Shown one piece after another: positions 43,498 through 51,491 of a stretch of DNA of 64,000 nucleotides (position 1 is the first letter of the stretch; each line of letters opens with the position of its first letter). The stretch lies in assembly GCA_965662345.1 (NCBI GenBank), contig CBFIHE010000010.1, positions 16,847 to 80,846 on the forward strand, in the 5' to 3' direction. The position numbers were made by a program, and so were the translations under genes. The stretch is from UBA6049 sp965662345. GTDB taxonomy: Bacteria; Bacteroidota; Bacteroidia; Flavobacteriales_G; Salibacteraceae. The notes below the pieces were generated by a model. That model searched no databases. It was not told the origin of the DNA and saw nothing but the letters and a program-made list of their open reading frames with translations.

Positions 43498-44644
43498 TTC
43501 TTAATGTTTCACTAAGGTTCATTCGCATTGTTTGCAACCAAGGTAGTAACGAAGAGAAAAACACAGAAGTTACCCCTACTAGTAAAACAATCAACCAAAT
43601 ATCACCGCATGGTATGCCTAAGCCAGATAACATAGCGTGATAGCCTTCTAGTTTGATTGCACTCCACACGGTAACAGGGTAGGCTAAAACCGTACCCAAT
43701 AACACCAACAAAAGACCTTCACTAAAAAGGGTGGTAAACGCAAAAATGCCAGACGCTCCTTCAAAACGAAATAGTGCTAACTCTTTCCGTTTTGACTCAG
43801 ATCTTTCTACTAAGAGTAAGAAGAGCATGAGAACAGATACGCCAGAAAGAACTGCTGCTAACACTTTGGTGAGCAGTGAAACATCTCCAGTTAACGATAG
43901 CAGCTTGCTTACTTCAATGGCGGGAACAGCAGCCATCCACTCCCCTTTTCCATTTATTTCTCGCGGAAAAGTAAGCTTAGCCATAGCTGTTTTTAATTGA
44001 ACCAAAACTGCTGTTACTGCTCTTTGGTCACTTGGAACATGATGCTCTTGCCAAACTGTTTCAATTGGAGTAGCAATTAAACGGTCTGAAACATCTCCCT
44101 TTTTCTTCAGAATACCTACAACCGTATACTCGTGTTCATGGTTATGACCACCTACATCTCCGTGAGAACCAGTAAATCTTGAACCTAAGCTCAAGCTATT
44201 TAGCCTTTCAACCTCACTCCCTATAGCACACTCATACGGCTTCTTTGGGAATTCTCCTTCTACCAACTCAGAACCCATTAGCGAAAACCAGGCCTCACTG
44301 GTTCCCAAAATCCGATACCCTTTATAGGTATCACCGTACCCCAATGGGATTGCCTTTTTAACGCGTGGATGAGTTTGTATTGCTCTAAAATCGCCTGGGT
44401 TCAAGTTTCCTGTTGGTGCATCTGCATGAAAAATATTGGCTAGTACCAGTTGTAATGGACTGCCCTTTGCTCCTATCACAACATCCACTCCAGAAGACTG
44501 CTTTTTCCAATATCTTTCCACACGCTGGTCAACATGTTGTACACTAACACTCAAAGCAATAGAAAGTGCCAAGAGTAGAATAATACTAACTGGAGATATT
44601 GGCTTGTTTCTCCAAGAACGCCAAATCATTCTTAAATGAATCAT
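43484..44644 (-). CDS. FtsX-like ABC permease with histidine-rich periplasmic loop
   Basis: A 386-residue MacB/FtsX-type permease: one N-terminal transmembrane helix (about 17-36), a periplasmic domain (about 40-250), and three C-terminal helices (about 262-385), the type VII ABC layout. The periplasmic domain carries SHGDVGGHNHEHEYTVVG near residue 160, with four His and several acidic residues, unusual for FtsX-like proteins and suggestive of zinc or copper binding. Overlaps the ATPase gene by 4 bp, so the pair is one complex. A LolCE/MacB-like mechanical role rather than transport across the membrane is likely (inference). Confidence 0.88.
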   Translation of the reverse strand: MIHLRMIWRSWRNKPISPVSIILLLALSIALSVSVQHVDQRVERYWKKQSSGVDVVIGAKGSPLQLVLANIFHADAPTGNLNPGDFRAIQTHPRVKKAIPLGYGDTYKGYRILGTSEAWFSLMGSELVEGEFPKKPYECAIGSEVERLNSLSLGSRFTGSHGDVGGHNHEHEYTVVGILKKKGDVSDRLIATPIETVWQEHHVPSDQRAVTAVLVQLKTAMAKLTFPREINGKGEWMAAVPAIEVSKLLSLTGDVSLLTKVLAAVLSGVSVLMLFLLLVERSESKRKELALFRFEGASGIFAFTTLFSEGLLLVLLGTVLAYPVTVWSAIKLEGYHAMLSGLGIPCGDIWLIVLLVGVTSVFFSSLLPWLQTMRMNLSETLRNELD

Positions 44645-45258
44645 ACCAGTGAATATTGTACATTAAACTTATGATGAATGCGCGCATCATGCGAAGCCAT
44701 AATCACATAGCCATCAGCTGGCATGTGTTCAAATATCATATCGGGCAAAGCCGATGCATTTTCATCATCTAGATTAGCGGTAGCCTCATCAACCAATAAA
44801 ATACTTGGCTTATGGATTAAGGAATTTAATAGCGCCATGCGCTGTCTTTCACCTCCACTCAATGAATTAGGTAAACTATCTAACTTATGAGACACGCCCA
44901 ACCTATTAGCAAACTCAGATATTTGGTTCTCCGCTATCCCTTTATGTTTTAAGATTAACTCAAGGTGTTCACGAAATGTTAGGTATTTCGGAAAAATGGG
45001 CTGCTGTAGCACCAACCCTACTTGGTTTATACGCCACTTCTCCAAATCACTCCCAGAGAGTCTATGTAATTCAACGTCATCTACAGTCACTTCACCTGTT
45101 CTAATCTTGAGTAATCCGCCCAAAATATGCAGCAATGTTGTTTTTCCAGATCCAGATTTACCGCGAATAACGCAGGATTCACCTTGTTCTAGAGAGAGAT
45201 TAGGGAAATCAAACTCTCTATCTCCGTAAGCATATTTGAGTCTATTGATTTGCAGCAT
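44641..45258 (-). CDS. LolD/MacB-type ABC transporter ATPase
   Basis: A 205-residue ABC ATPase. Walker A is GKSGSGKTT (near 34), the Q-loop LQQPIFPKYL, the signature LSGGERQRMALLNSLI (near 138) and Walker B ILLVDEATANLDDE; the H-loop is in MASHDARIHHKF. Short length fits the LolD/FtsE/MacB type. It pairs with the downstream permease and the DUF3299 protein in one operon. A CACATTTG box on the minus strand (45263-45270) lies 4 nt before the ATG, predicting a leaderless mRNA. Divergent from merC across 66 bp. Confidence 0.92.
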   Translation of the reverse strand: MLQINRLKYAYGDREFDFPNLSLEQGESCVIRGKSGSGKTTLLHILGGLLKIRTGEVTVDDVELHRLSGSDLEKWRINQVGLVLQQPIFPKYLTFREHLELILKHKGIAENQISEFANRLGVSHKLDSLPNSLSGGERQRMALLNSLIHKPSILLVDEATANLDDENASALPDMIFEHMPADGYVIMASHDARIHHKFNVQYSLV

Positions 45259-45288
45259 ACTACAAATGTGGATTTTTTAAAGCTTTCC

Positions 45289-45309
45289 AAATGAAACTTT
45301 ATTGCATTT
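45289..45309. promoter_or_regulatory. Candidate Zur-like operator
   Basis: AAATG (45289-45293), 11 nt, then CATTT (45305-45309): a 21-bp inverted repeat with the arm sequence and spacing of the proteobacterial Zur box (GAAATG...CATTTC). The inner bases agree only partly. It lies between the two divergent units, 4 nt upstream of the merC -7 box. The neighbours are metal-linked, which makes Zur control plausible; chance is not excluded. Confidence 0.35.
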
Positions 45310-45312
45310 AGT

Positions 45313-45320
45313 TATCTTCG
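45313..45320 (+). promoter_or_regulatory. -7 promoter box of merC
   Basis: TATCTTCG (TAnnTTCG variant) ends 4 nt before the GTG start at 45325, predicting a leaderless mRNA. Confidence 0.4.
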
Positions 45321-45324
45321 TGCC

Positions 45325-45708
45325 GTGAAAAAGGTTATAATCAAATCAGATGTGTTAGGTATTTCTGCAGCAAGCCTGTGTCTAATCCATTGCATGGTGT
45401 TTCCTGTATTTGTTTTGTTCGGTGGTGCTGTTCACGATCACACACATGAAACTTGGAGCATGGTTGATCTTTTTTTTCTAGCTATTGGTTTGGTAGCTGT
45501 TTACTATTCCACACGCTCTTCTTGCAGTAAGACTACCCGTTTGGCTATGTGGGGAACATATGCCACCCTTACCCTCGCCATCTTATTTAGAAATCAACTA
45601 CACGGATTAGAGTACTTGGCCTACTTAGCCAGCTTAGGTCTAATCATTACCCATGTTTACAACATGTACAAAGGGAATAGTTGTGAAATCACACTTAAGA
45701 ACCGCTAG
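45325..45708 (+). CDS. MerC-domain membrane protein
   Basis: A 127-residue integral membrane protein of the MerC family, originally a mercuric-ion uptake protein but in Bacteroidota often found near zinc regulation. The conserved GISAASLCLIHCMVFPV (residues 12-28) carries the CxxxHC metal-binding cysteines, and HDHTHETW (near 37) adds histidines; about four transmembrane helices follow. The start is GTG with a -7 box 4 nt upstream. Divergent from the ABC operon across 66 bp. Substrate metal unproven. Confidence 0.82.
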   Translation: MKKVIIKSDVLGISAASLCLIHCMVFPVFVLFGGAVHDHTHETWSMVDLFFLAIGLVAVYYSTRSSCSKTTRLAMWGTYATLTLAILFRNQLHGLEYLAYLASLGLIITHVYNMYKGNSCEITLKNR

Positions 45709-45772
45709 TACATTTTCTTTTGGTGCTTGTCTAGCTGTTTCTTTATTTCGTAATCAATCAAAATTTAAACGC

Positions 45773-46981
45773 ATGCATAAACTTACGAAAGGGGCTTTAT
45801 TCGCCTTAATCGCTATGGGTTCTATGGCATTAAATGCTCAAGAAACCCTGAAAAACAAAGAAAATGGCGAGTACGTATTTACAGTTAAACACGATATAGA
45901 AGCCACAGGTGTAAAAAACCAGTATCGTTCAGGAACATGTTGGAGTTTTTCAGCCCTTTCATTTTTTGAGTCTGAATTAGACAGAATGGGAAAGTCTGGA
46001 TATGATTTATCTGAAATGTTTGTAGTGCGTCACACCTACAGTGACAAAGCTGAAAAATATGTGCGCATGCACGGTAATCTAAACTTTGGTCCAGGTGGAG
46101 CTTTTCACGATGTAACGTATGTCTGGAAGAAATATGGGATGGTTCCCGAATCTGTTTACAGTGGTCTGAACTACGGCACAGAGAAGCACATGCATGGTGA
46201 ATTAGATGCACTAGCTAAAGCGATGGTTGATGCCGTAATAAAGAATAAAAACAGAAGTCTCTCAACAGCCTGGAAACCTGCATTTGATGCAGCTATTGAC
46301 TCTTATTTAGGCGCAGTTCCAGAGGAGTTTGAATACAATGGCAAAAATTACACGCCTAAGTCTTATGCAGATGAAACGGGTTTAGACCCTAACGATTACG
46401 TTACCTTATCGTCATTTACACATCATCCGTTTCATGAACCTTTTGTTTTTGAGGTACCAGATAACTGGTTAGGTGGAGAAGTTTATAACCTGCCCCTAGA
46501 AGAGCTGATTGAAACCATGAATAATGCATTATCGAACGGCTACGGAATTGCTTGGGCCGCAGATGTGAGCGAAAAAGGATTTAGCTTTCGCGATGGATTA
46601 GCCATTGTTCCGCAAGACGCTAAGGCCATTCAGCAAAAAGGAAGCGATAACAAAAACTTTAGCGATGCTGGCGCTGAGAAAGTAGGAAACCAGTTTATGG
46701 CTCCTGGCCCAGAAAAAGAAATCACCCAAGAAATGCGACAAAAAGCATTTGATAACTACCAAACTACAGACGATCATGGGATGCACATCACAGGGTTAGT
46801 TGCAGATCAAAACGGAACGAATTATTACATCGTGAAAAACTCCTGGGGTACTGGTTTTGATACTGGAATTGATGGCTATTTCTTCGCTAGTGAGGCTTAT
46901 GTTCGTTATAAAACCATGAACATCATGATTCATAAAGATGCTTTAACCAAAGCACAGCTTAAGAAGTTGGGACTAAAATAA
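45773..46981 (+). CDS. Secreted C1-family cysteine peptidase (bleomycin hydrolase/aminopeptidase C type)
   Basis: A 402-residue exported peptidase of the C1B (bleomycin hydrolase) group. Signal peptide residues 1-23 (MHKLTKGALFALIAMGSMALNAQ). The catalytic Cys56 is in GTCWSFSA, the His in DDHGMHITGL and the Asn in VKNSWGT; YVRMHGNLNFGPGG and GYGIAWAADVSEKGFS are family blocks. The frame is open 120 bp further upstream into merC, but the ATG at 45773 starts a clear signal peptide, so I use it. Not followed by a T9SS tail, so probably periplasmic. A terminator follows. Confidence 0.9.
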   Translation: MHKLTKGALFALIAMGSMALNAQETLKNKENGEYVFTVKHDIEATGVKNQYRSGTCWSFSALSFFESELDRMGKSGYDLSEMFVVRHTYSDKAEKYVRMHGNLNFGPGGAFHDVTYVWKKYGMVPESVYSGLNYGTEKHMHGELDALAKAMVDAVIKNKNRSLSTAWKPAFDAAIDSYLGAVPEEFEYNGKNYTPKSYADETGLDPNDYVTLSSFTHHPFHEPFVFEVPDNWLGGEVYNLPLEELIETMNNALSNGYGIAWAADVSEKGFSFRDGLAIVPQDAKAIQQKGSDNKNFSDAGAEKVGNQFMAPGPEKEITQEMRQKAFDNYQTTDDHGMHITGLVADQNGTNYYIVKNSWGTGFDTGIDGYFFASEAYVRYKTMNIMIHKDALTKAQLKKLGLK

Positions 46982-47007
46982 GATAAACGTAGTTTTTTAC
47001 TCTAAAG

Positions 47008-47039
47008 AGCGAAGTCTGAATAAGGGCTTCGCTTTTTTG
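47008..47039 (+). terminator. Terminator after the C1 peptidase gene
   Basis: Arms AGCGAAG and CTTCGCT (7 bp, extendable) with a 12-nt loop, followed by six Ts. Confidence 0.78.
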
Positions 47040-47105
47040 TTTTATGCTGAGCGTGTCTTCTCTGTCATCATACTGAAAGTCACATAAGAAGAAACCTTTC
47101 AACCT

Positions 47106-47843
47106 TTACTCTCCCCTGTAGTAGTCATCGTATTTGGTAACTTCTTCGTACAGACGATACTTGGTTTTTATGTACTCAATGAATTCATATTGGGTTGATG
47201 TTTTCAAAAACTCATCACTTACATCACAGAAATCTATAAAATCATCAAACTCATTATCAGATAAATCTATGATGTCCGCATCTACATACTTAACAAAAAG
47301 CTCCTTAAGTAACTCTCTTTTATTCGCATCATTCATTAGCTCATATGCTAACAAACGTTGCTTCTCTCTCCTACTGAAAGCTGCATAGAGGGCTGTAATA
47401 GGACTAGACAATGCACTAACTCCTGTAGCAACTTTAAAGTCCATGGGGTTGTAACCAAGCTTCTCTATATCCTTGTAAATTTGGTCAATATCTCGTTCTG
47501 CAAACACTTCAACCTGTTTTAGCTGTATGCGCAGGGGCTTTAAACGAACCTCAATTTCATAAACAGGTTTGTAAACCGAGTCTTTCACGCAGATTCTAAA
47601 CGTCTCGAATCCGTTAGAACCTACCAGTACCGTATCATTTTTGCGAACTTTAATTTCAAAGTTGCCGCTCGGATTGGCGAAATTACCTTGTCTAGTTCGC
47701 TTGTTTACTACAAATAAGTTTGTGAAAAGCGCGCTACCAAACTCATTGTATACGCTTCCTCTTATGGTTACAGTTTTAGGTGCCTCCTGACCAATGACCA
47801 GAGATACAGAGAATAACACGAGTATGGTTAGAAAGAATCTCAC
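47106..47843 (-). CDS. Carboxypeptidase-regulatory-like domain protein
   Basis: A 245-residue exported protein. Signal peptide residues 1-18 (ending LVIGQ); then a CarboxypepD_reg-like beta domain (about 22-100: VTIRGSVYNEFGSALFTNLF, GNFEIKVRKNDTVLVGSNGF), as seen at the N terminus of SusC receptors, and an alpha-rich C-terminal half (about 115-245) rich in acidic and aromatic residues that I cannot assign. No plug or barrel follows. It overlaps the upstream epimerase-like gene by 4 bp. Confidence 0.75.
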   Translation of the reverse strand: MRFFLTILVLFSVSLVIGQEAPKTVTIRGSVYNEFGSALFTNLFVVNKRTRQGNFANPSGNFEIKVRKNDTVLVGSNGFETFRICVKDSVYKPVYEIEVRLKPLRIQLKQVEVFAERDIDQIYKDIEKLGYNPMDFKVATGVSALSSPITALYAAFSRREKQRLLAYELMNDANKRELLKELFVKYVDADIIDLSDNEFDDFIDFCDVSDEFLKTSTQYEFIEYIKTKYRLYEEVTKYDDYYRGE

Positions 47844-48619
47844 AGTGCGTTTATTGGGTTAACAACTTCAAAGGTAAATCCTTGGTTCATAAAGGCATTC
47901 GAACTCACTATTTTGTGCGGAGTGAAATTAGCTACAAAATCAGGTGCCCTAACACCAATTCTTTGGGCAGATTCTTCATAAAATCTCTGTCTAGAAGGAT
48001 GCTCTGGGCTCACCACATTGAAAACGGAATTCTGTAGCTCTTGTTTCAAGCTATACAGTATTGCCCTACTTGCATCCTTTAGGTGAGTCATATTCACTGG
48101 GTTTAACCCCCCTTGCACTCCTGTTCTTCCCATCAAAAATTTACCAGGTTTCATATCTTCTCCAAATAGTCCACCAAACCTTAAAATAACGGGGTTCAAC
48201 GGAGAAAAAGCCTCCTCTACTTCAAGCATCACCAATCCGCTATGCGGACTTCTAATAGCAACAGCATCAGCCTCTGAAACTATTCCATTGGTATTGGGGT
48301 AAACAGATGTAGAGCTCGTTACTACGGCTGGAGCTTGCAATTTGCTAAGGGTAGATATAAAAGGAGTGAGGATTTTAGGGTGAACTGGTGTTAAGGCAAT
48401 AATTACCGCATCTATTAATGGGAGATCCTCAAAAAAAGAGTTGGGATATAGTAAGTCTAACTGTCTTGGAAGAATACCAAAACGCTCAATCTTTGAAAAA
48501 TTTTTGATTTCTCTAGTAGTTCCGATTACTGAAACCCCATTTTTCACAAGCAAATCTCCAACCAAACAACCAAGTCTGCCGCAACCTATGATTAATATAC
48601 TTTCGTATTTCATTCCCAT
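47840..48619 (-). CDS. NAD(P)-binding epimerase/dehydratase-like protein (YeeZ-like)
   Basis: About 260 residues with a Rossmann N terminus (SILIIGCGRLGCLVGD) of the extended short-chain dehydrogenase type. Later motifs include AVIIALTPVHP, TSSTSVYPNTNG (the catalytic Ser/Tyr block), VILRFGGLFG and VNMTHLKDASRAI. It resembles YeeZ-type NAD(P)-dependent nucleoside-sugar epimerase relatives; substrate unknown. I use the ATG at 48619 (Met-Gly-Met); the frame is open to 48667 but the TATTTTCG box at 48627-48634 lies inside that extension. The ATG at 48613 is also possible. Confidence 0.8.
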   Translation of the reverse strand: MGMKYESILIIGCGRLGCLVGDLLVKNGVSVIGTTREIKNFSKIERFGILPRQLDLLYPNSFFEDLPLIDAVIIALTPVHPKILTPFISTLSKLQAPAVVTSSTSVYPNTNGIVSEADAVAIRSPHSGLVMLEVEEAFSPLNPVILRFGGLFGEDMKPGKFLMGRTGVQGGLNPVNMTHLKDASRAILYSLKQELQNSVFNVVSPEHPSRQRFYEESAQRIGVRAPDFVANFTPHKIVSSNAFMNQGFTFEVVNPINAL

Positions 48620-48647
48620 TCTCGAACGAAAATAGCTCTTCCTTGTT

Positions 48648-49328
48648 GTGAATCGTGTGCAAGCCATACTTTTTGATTTAGACGGAACCCTGACCCGTAC
48701 ATTTTACGGAGACGACAATAGCTACCTTACTGCGTTGAGTAAACAATTGCCTATTGACCCACATGAGAAGTACTGGCTTAAATGCAAGCACCTCACAGAT
48801 GAATACGTGCTTCATCATTTCTTTCAGAAACATCACAAAAGAAAAGCCAGCCAAGAAGAAAGAAGCACCATGCAACGTGATTTTCTTAACGTAATGAAAC
48901 AAAAGCTTGACCGCCAGCCTGAATTCTTTGCTCCGCTACCTGGCGCTAAGGCTATGCTAGATAGCCTCAGCAGTGAGGGTATACCCTTTGGAGTAGCAAC
49001 AGGTGGATGGAGACACATGGCAGAGTTCAAATTGAAAACTGCCAAACTCCACGGTAACTACCCGATTATGGGAAGTGATGATCACGAAACAAAAATTGAT
49101 TTTACCAAGGCACTAATGGCTAGATTAAGTGCTGCCCATGGAACCGCTATGAACTTTTGTTATGTAGGCGATTCTGTTTATGACTATGAAACTGCGAAAG
49201 CATTGAATATCCAGTTTATTGGTGTAGACTTCAAGAACACAGGGCGTCTAAAAAGTATGGGGATAGAAAAGGTAGTTCCCGATTTCAGCAATACCCAAGA
49301 ATTCTTGCGATTATTGCACGCGCATTAG
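48648..49328 (+). CDS. HAD-superfamily phosphatase
   Basis: A 226-residue HAD hydrolase. Motif I ILFDLDGTLT has nucleophile Asp10 and Asp12; a helical cap follows (about 20-90); motif II is near VATGGW (residue 124), the motif III Lys is in DDHETKIDFT, and motif IV is YVGDSVYDYETAKAL (near 172). It resembles phosphoglycolate phosphatase/beta-phosphoglucomutase types; substrate not known. The start is GTG at 48648 (another GTG is at 48657). Six bases before mutS2. Confidence 0.88.
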   Translation: MNRVQAILFDLDGTLTRTFYGDDNSYLTALSKQLPIDPHEKYWLKCKHLTDEYVLHHFFQKHHKRKASQEERSTMQRDFLNVMKQKLDRQPEFFAPLPGAKAMLDSLSSEGIPFGVATGGWRHMAEFKLKTAKLHGNYPIMGSDDHETKIDFTKALMARLSAAHGTAMNFCYVGDSVYDYETAKALNIQFIGVDFKNTGRLKSMGIEKVVPDFSNTQEFLRLLHAH

Positions 49329-49333
49329 AAACT

Positions 49334-51451
49334 ATGTACAGTAAAAAAGCAGAGGAAGATTTAGAGTTTGGCAAAGTAAAGGGATTCCTCTTGGAGTTTT
49401 GCCACACAGATTCAGGTAAAGAACGTGCCAAAGAACTGGCTCCCTCAACGCAGGCTTCTTCGCTCCTCTTTGATCTGAATTGTGTGAATGAATACCTCCT
49501 TTCTTTTGAAGAGATAGCCATTCCAAGTTTGCAAGCTGAAGAAATACAACAAGAAATAGCTCGCTTACACATCAATAACTCTGTTGTAGATGCTGAGGGA
49601 CTTATGAAAATTAATGACCTCTGTAAGGGAGTCTATAGGCTTCTAGGTTTCTTAACAAAGCATGAAGAACTCTACCCGCACCTCAAAGAACGATTTAGAC
49701 ACCTCACACCAGACTTAACCGTTAGCACCCATATTGAACATGTACTTACACCTCATGGCGAAGTAAAAAGCTCTGCCTCTCCAGCCCTGGCATCTATACG
49801 GAGAAAAATGGGGACTATGCGCAAAGAAATTGAACGGAATTTCTCCAGTGAAATTCAACGCTACAGAGCAGCAGGTTACTTAGATGACAAGAAGGAGAGT
49901 TATATTAATGGAAGACGCGTTCTTGCAGTGCCAGCAGAGCATAAACGCAAAATAAAGGGTACGCTATTTGGCACATCTAATTCGGGAAAATTGGCTTACA
50001 TAGAACCTGCCGTAAATGCCGCATTAAACAATGACCTTGCTTACCTCATTCAAGAAGAACAAGACGAGATTTATCGCATTCTGCTTGAATTATGCGATGT
50101 AGTACGTAATTATCTAGAGCCTATACAGGCATGGCAATTTGCATTGGTTGATTTAGACTTGGTTCAAGCGCGTGCTAGATTGGCAAAAAACATGAAGGCT
50201 TGCCTGCCACAATTCATAGAAAAGCCTGTTTTTGAGCTTATTGATGCCTTTCACCCGCTATTATTGATTGAAAATAGCACTTCCAAATCTGAGACCAAGC
50301 CTCAGAGCATACGCTTAGATGGCGAGAAGCGGATCATGGTCATAAGTGGTCCAAATGCAGGAGGTAAATCCATTACCTTAAAAACAGTTGGGCTTATTCA
50401 ATGGATGTTTCAATCCGGTCTTCTTGTTCCAGTTAACCCTGGAAGTAGACTCGGTATTTTTCATAAAATTCTAACCGATATTGGCGATAATCAATCGATT
50501 GAAAATAAATTGAGTACCTACAGTTACCGCCTTCAGAACATGAAGCAGTTCTTGGATATCGCAGACTATCAAACCTTGTTTCTCATTGATGAATTTGGAA
50601 CAGGCTCCGACCCTGAGCTTGGGGGTGCCTTGGCAGAAGTATTCTTTGAAGAGTTATATCAACGCGATAGCATTGGAGTGATAACCACCCACTACGCCAA
50701 CATTAAGATATTGGCAGATAAACTCAAGTATGCGGTAAATGCCTCTATGCTCTTCAACAGAGAATCGTTAGACCCTTTGTTCAAACTTAGCGTAGGCCAA
50801 CCTGGTAGCAGCTTTACGTTTGAAGTAGCCAAGAAGAATGAAATACCTGACTATCTTATTGATGAGGCTAAAAAGCGAGTAAGCTCAGGTAAACTCAAGC
50901 TAGATTCTTCTATTGCGGCCCTTCATGCAGAGCGAGAAAAGTGGGTGAAAAAGGTGACTGAGCTTAGCAAGCAAAAGGAGAAGGCTAGAAAAAAAGCAGA
51001 TGATCATGACTTCAGGCGTGAGGAGTATGAGTTCAAAATCATGCGCTTGCAACAAACACAGCATGAGAATAATGATTACATCAAGTATGGTAAGAAACTA
51101 GAAGAGTTCATGAAGTCTTACAATGGCAAAAACATTAAAAAGGTTATTGCTCAATTTTCTAAATACTTGAAGATAGAATTCACCAAGCGCCAAGAAAAAG
51201 TAAGTCCTAAGAAGAAAACCATTGCTTCTATTGAAAAACAACGTGCTAAGCTGAATACCCTACAATCTGCCAAGAATGAGCGCCCAGAAAAACCCTTAAA
51301 AGCTGGAGACAAGGTGTGCATTGACCAAGGAAAAGAAATTGGGGTGATTGAAACGATTAAGGGCAAAAATGCTAGTGTAATCTTTGGTTCTCTAAAAACC
51401 ACTGTAGCCTTAAATAGATTGCGGCTACCTGGTAAAAAGAAGAAGGCTTAA
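49334..51451 (+). CDS. MutS2-like DNA-binding ATPase without Smr domain
   Basis: A 705-residue MutS-family protein of the MutS2 branch (no mismatch-binding domain). The core/lever domain spans about 1-310, then the ATPase with Walker A SGPNAGGKSITLKT (near 340), Walker B LFLIDEFGTGSDP and VITTHYANIK, and a long coiled coil (about 525-640, Lys/Glu rich). It ends in a small KOW-like beta segment (AGDKVCIDQGKEIGVIETI) and a Lys-rich tail. The C-terminal Smr nuclease domain of typical MutS2 (about 780 residues) is absent. MutS2 acts on recombination intermediates or collided ribosomes; the function here is unproven. Confidence 0.88.
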   Translation: MYSKKAEEDLEFGKVKGFLLEFCHTDSGKERAKELAPSTQASSLLFDLNCVNEYLLSFEEIAIPSLQAEEIQQEIARLHINNSVVDAEGLMKINDLCKGVYRLLGFLTKHEELYPHLKERFRHLTPDLTVSTHIEHVLTPHGEVKSSASPALASIRRKMGTMRKEIERNFSSEIQRYRAAGYLDDKKESYINGRRVLAVPAEHKRKIKGTLFGTSNSGKLAYIEPAVNAALNNDLAYLIQEEQDEIYRILLELCDVVRNYLEPIQAWQFALVDLDLVQARARLAKNMKACLPQFIEKPVFELIDAFHPLLLIENSTSKSETKPQSIRLDGEKRIMVISGPNAGGKSITLKTVGLIQWMFQSGLLVPVNPGSRLGIFHKILTDIGDNQSIENKLSTYSYRLQNMKQFLDIADYQTLFLIDEFGTGSDPELGGALAEVFFEELYQRDSIGVITTHYANIKILADKLKYAVNASMLFNRESLDPLFKLSVGQPGSSFTFEVAKKNEIPDYLIDEAKKRVSSGKLKLDSSIAALHAEREKWVKKVTELSKQKEKARKKADDHDFRREEYEFKIMRLQQTQHENNDYIKYGKKLEEFMKSYNGKNIKKVIAQFSKYLKIEFTKRQEKVSPKKKTIASIEKQRAKLNTLQSAKNERPEKPLKAGDKVCIDQGKEIGVIETIKGKNASVIFGSLKTTVALNRLRLPGKKKKA

Positions 51452-51478
51452 CTCTAGTGAGCCAAGCCTCTTCTTGTT
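51437..51478 (+). terminator. Possible terminator overlapping the mutS2 stop
   Basis: Arms AAGAAGAAGGCTT and AAGCCTCTTCTT form a 12-bp stem with one bulge across the stop codon, then GTTATTAAG. The T-run is poor, so the call is weak. Confidence 0.35.
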
Positions 51479-51491
51479 ATTAAGTAGTTCT

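Noticed and set aside
45653..45772. 40-residue extension of the C1 peptidase into merC
   Set aside because: The signal peptide begins at 45773; the extension overlaps the merC coding region and has no export signal.
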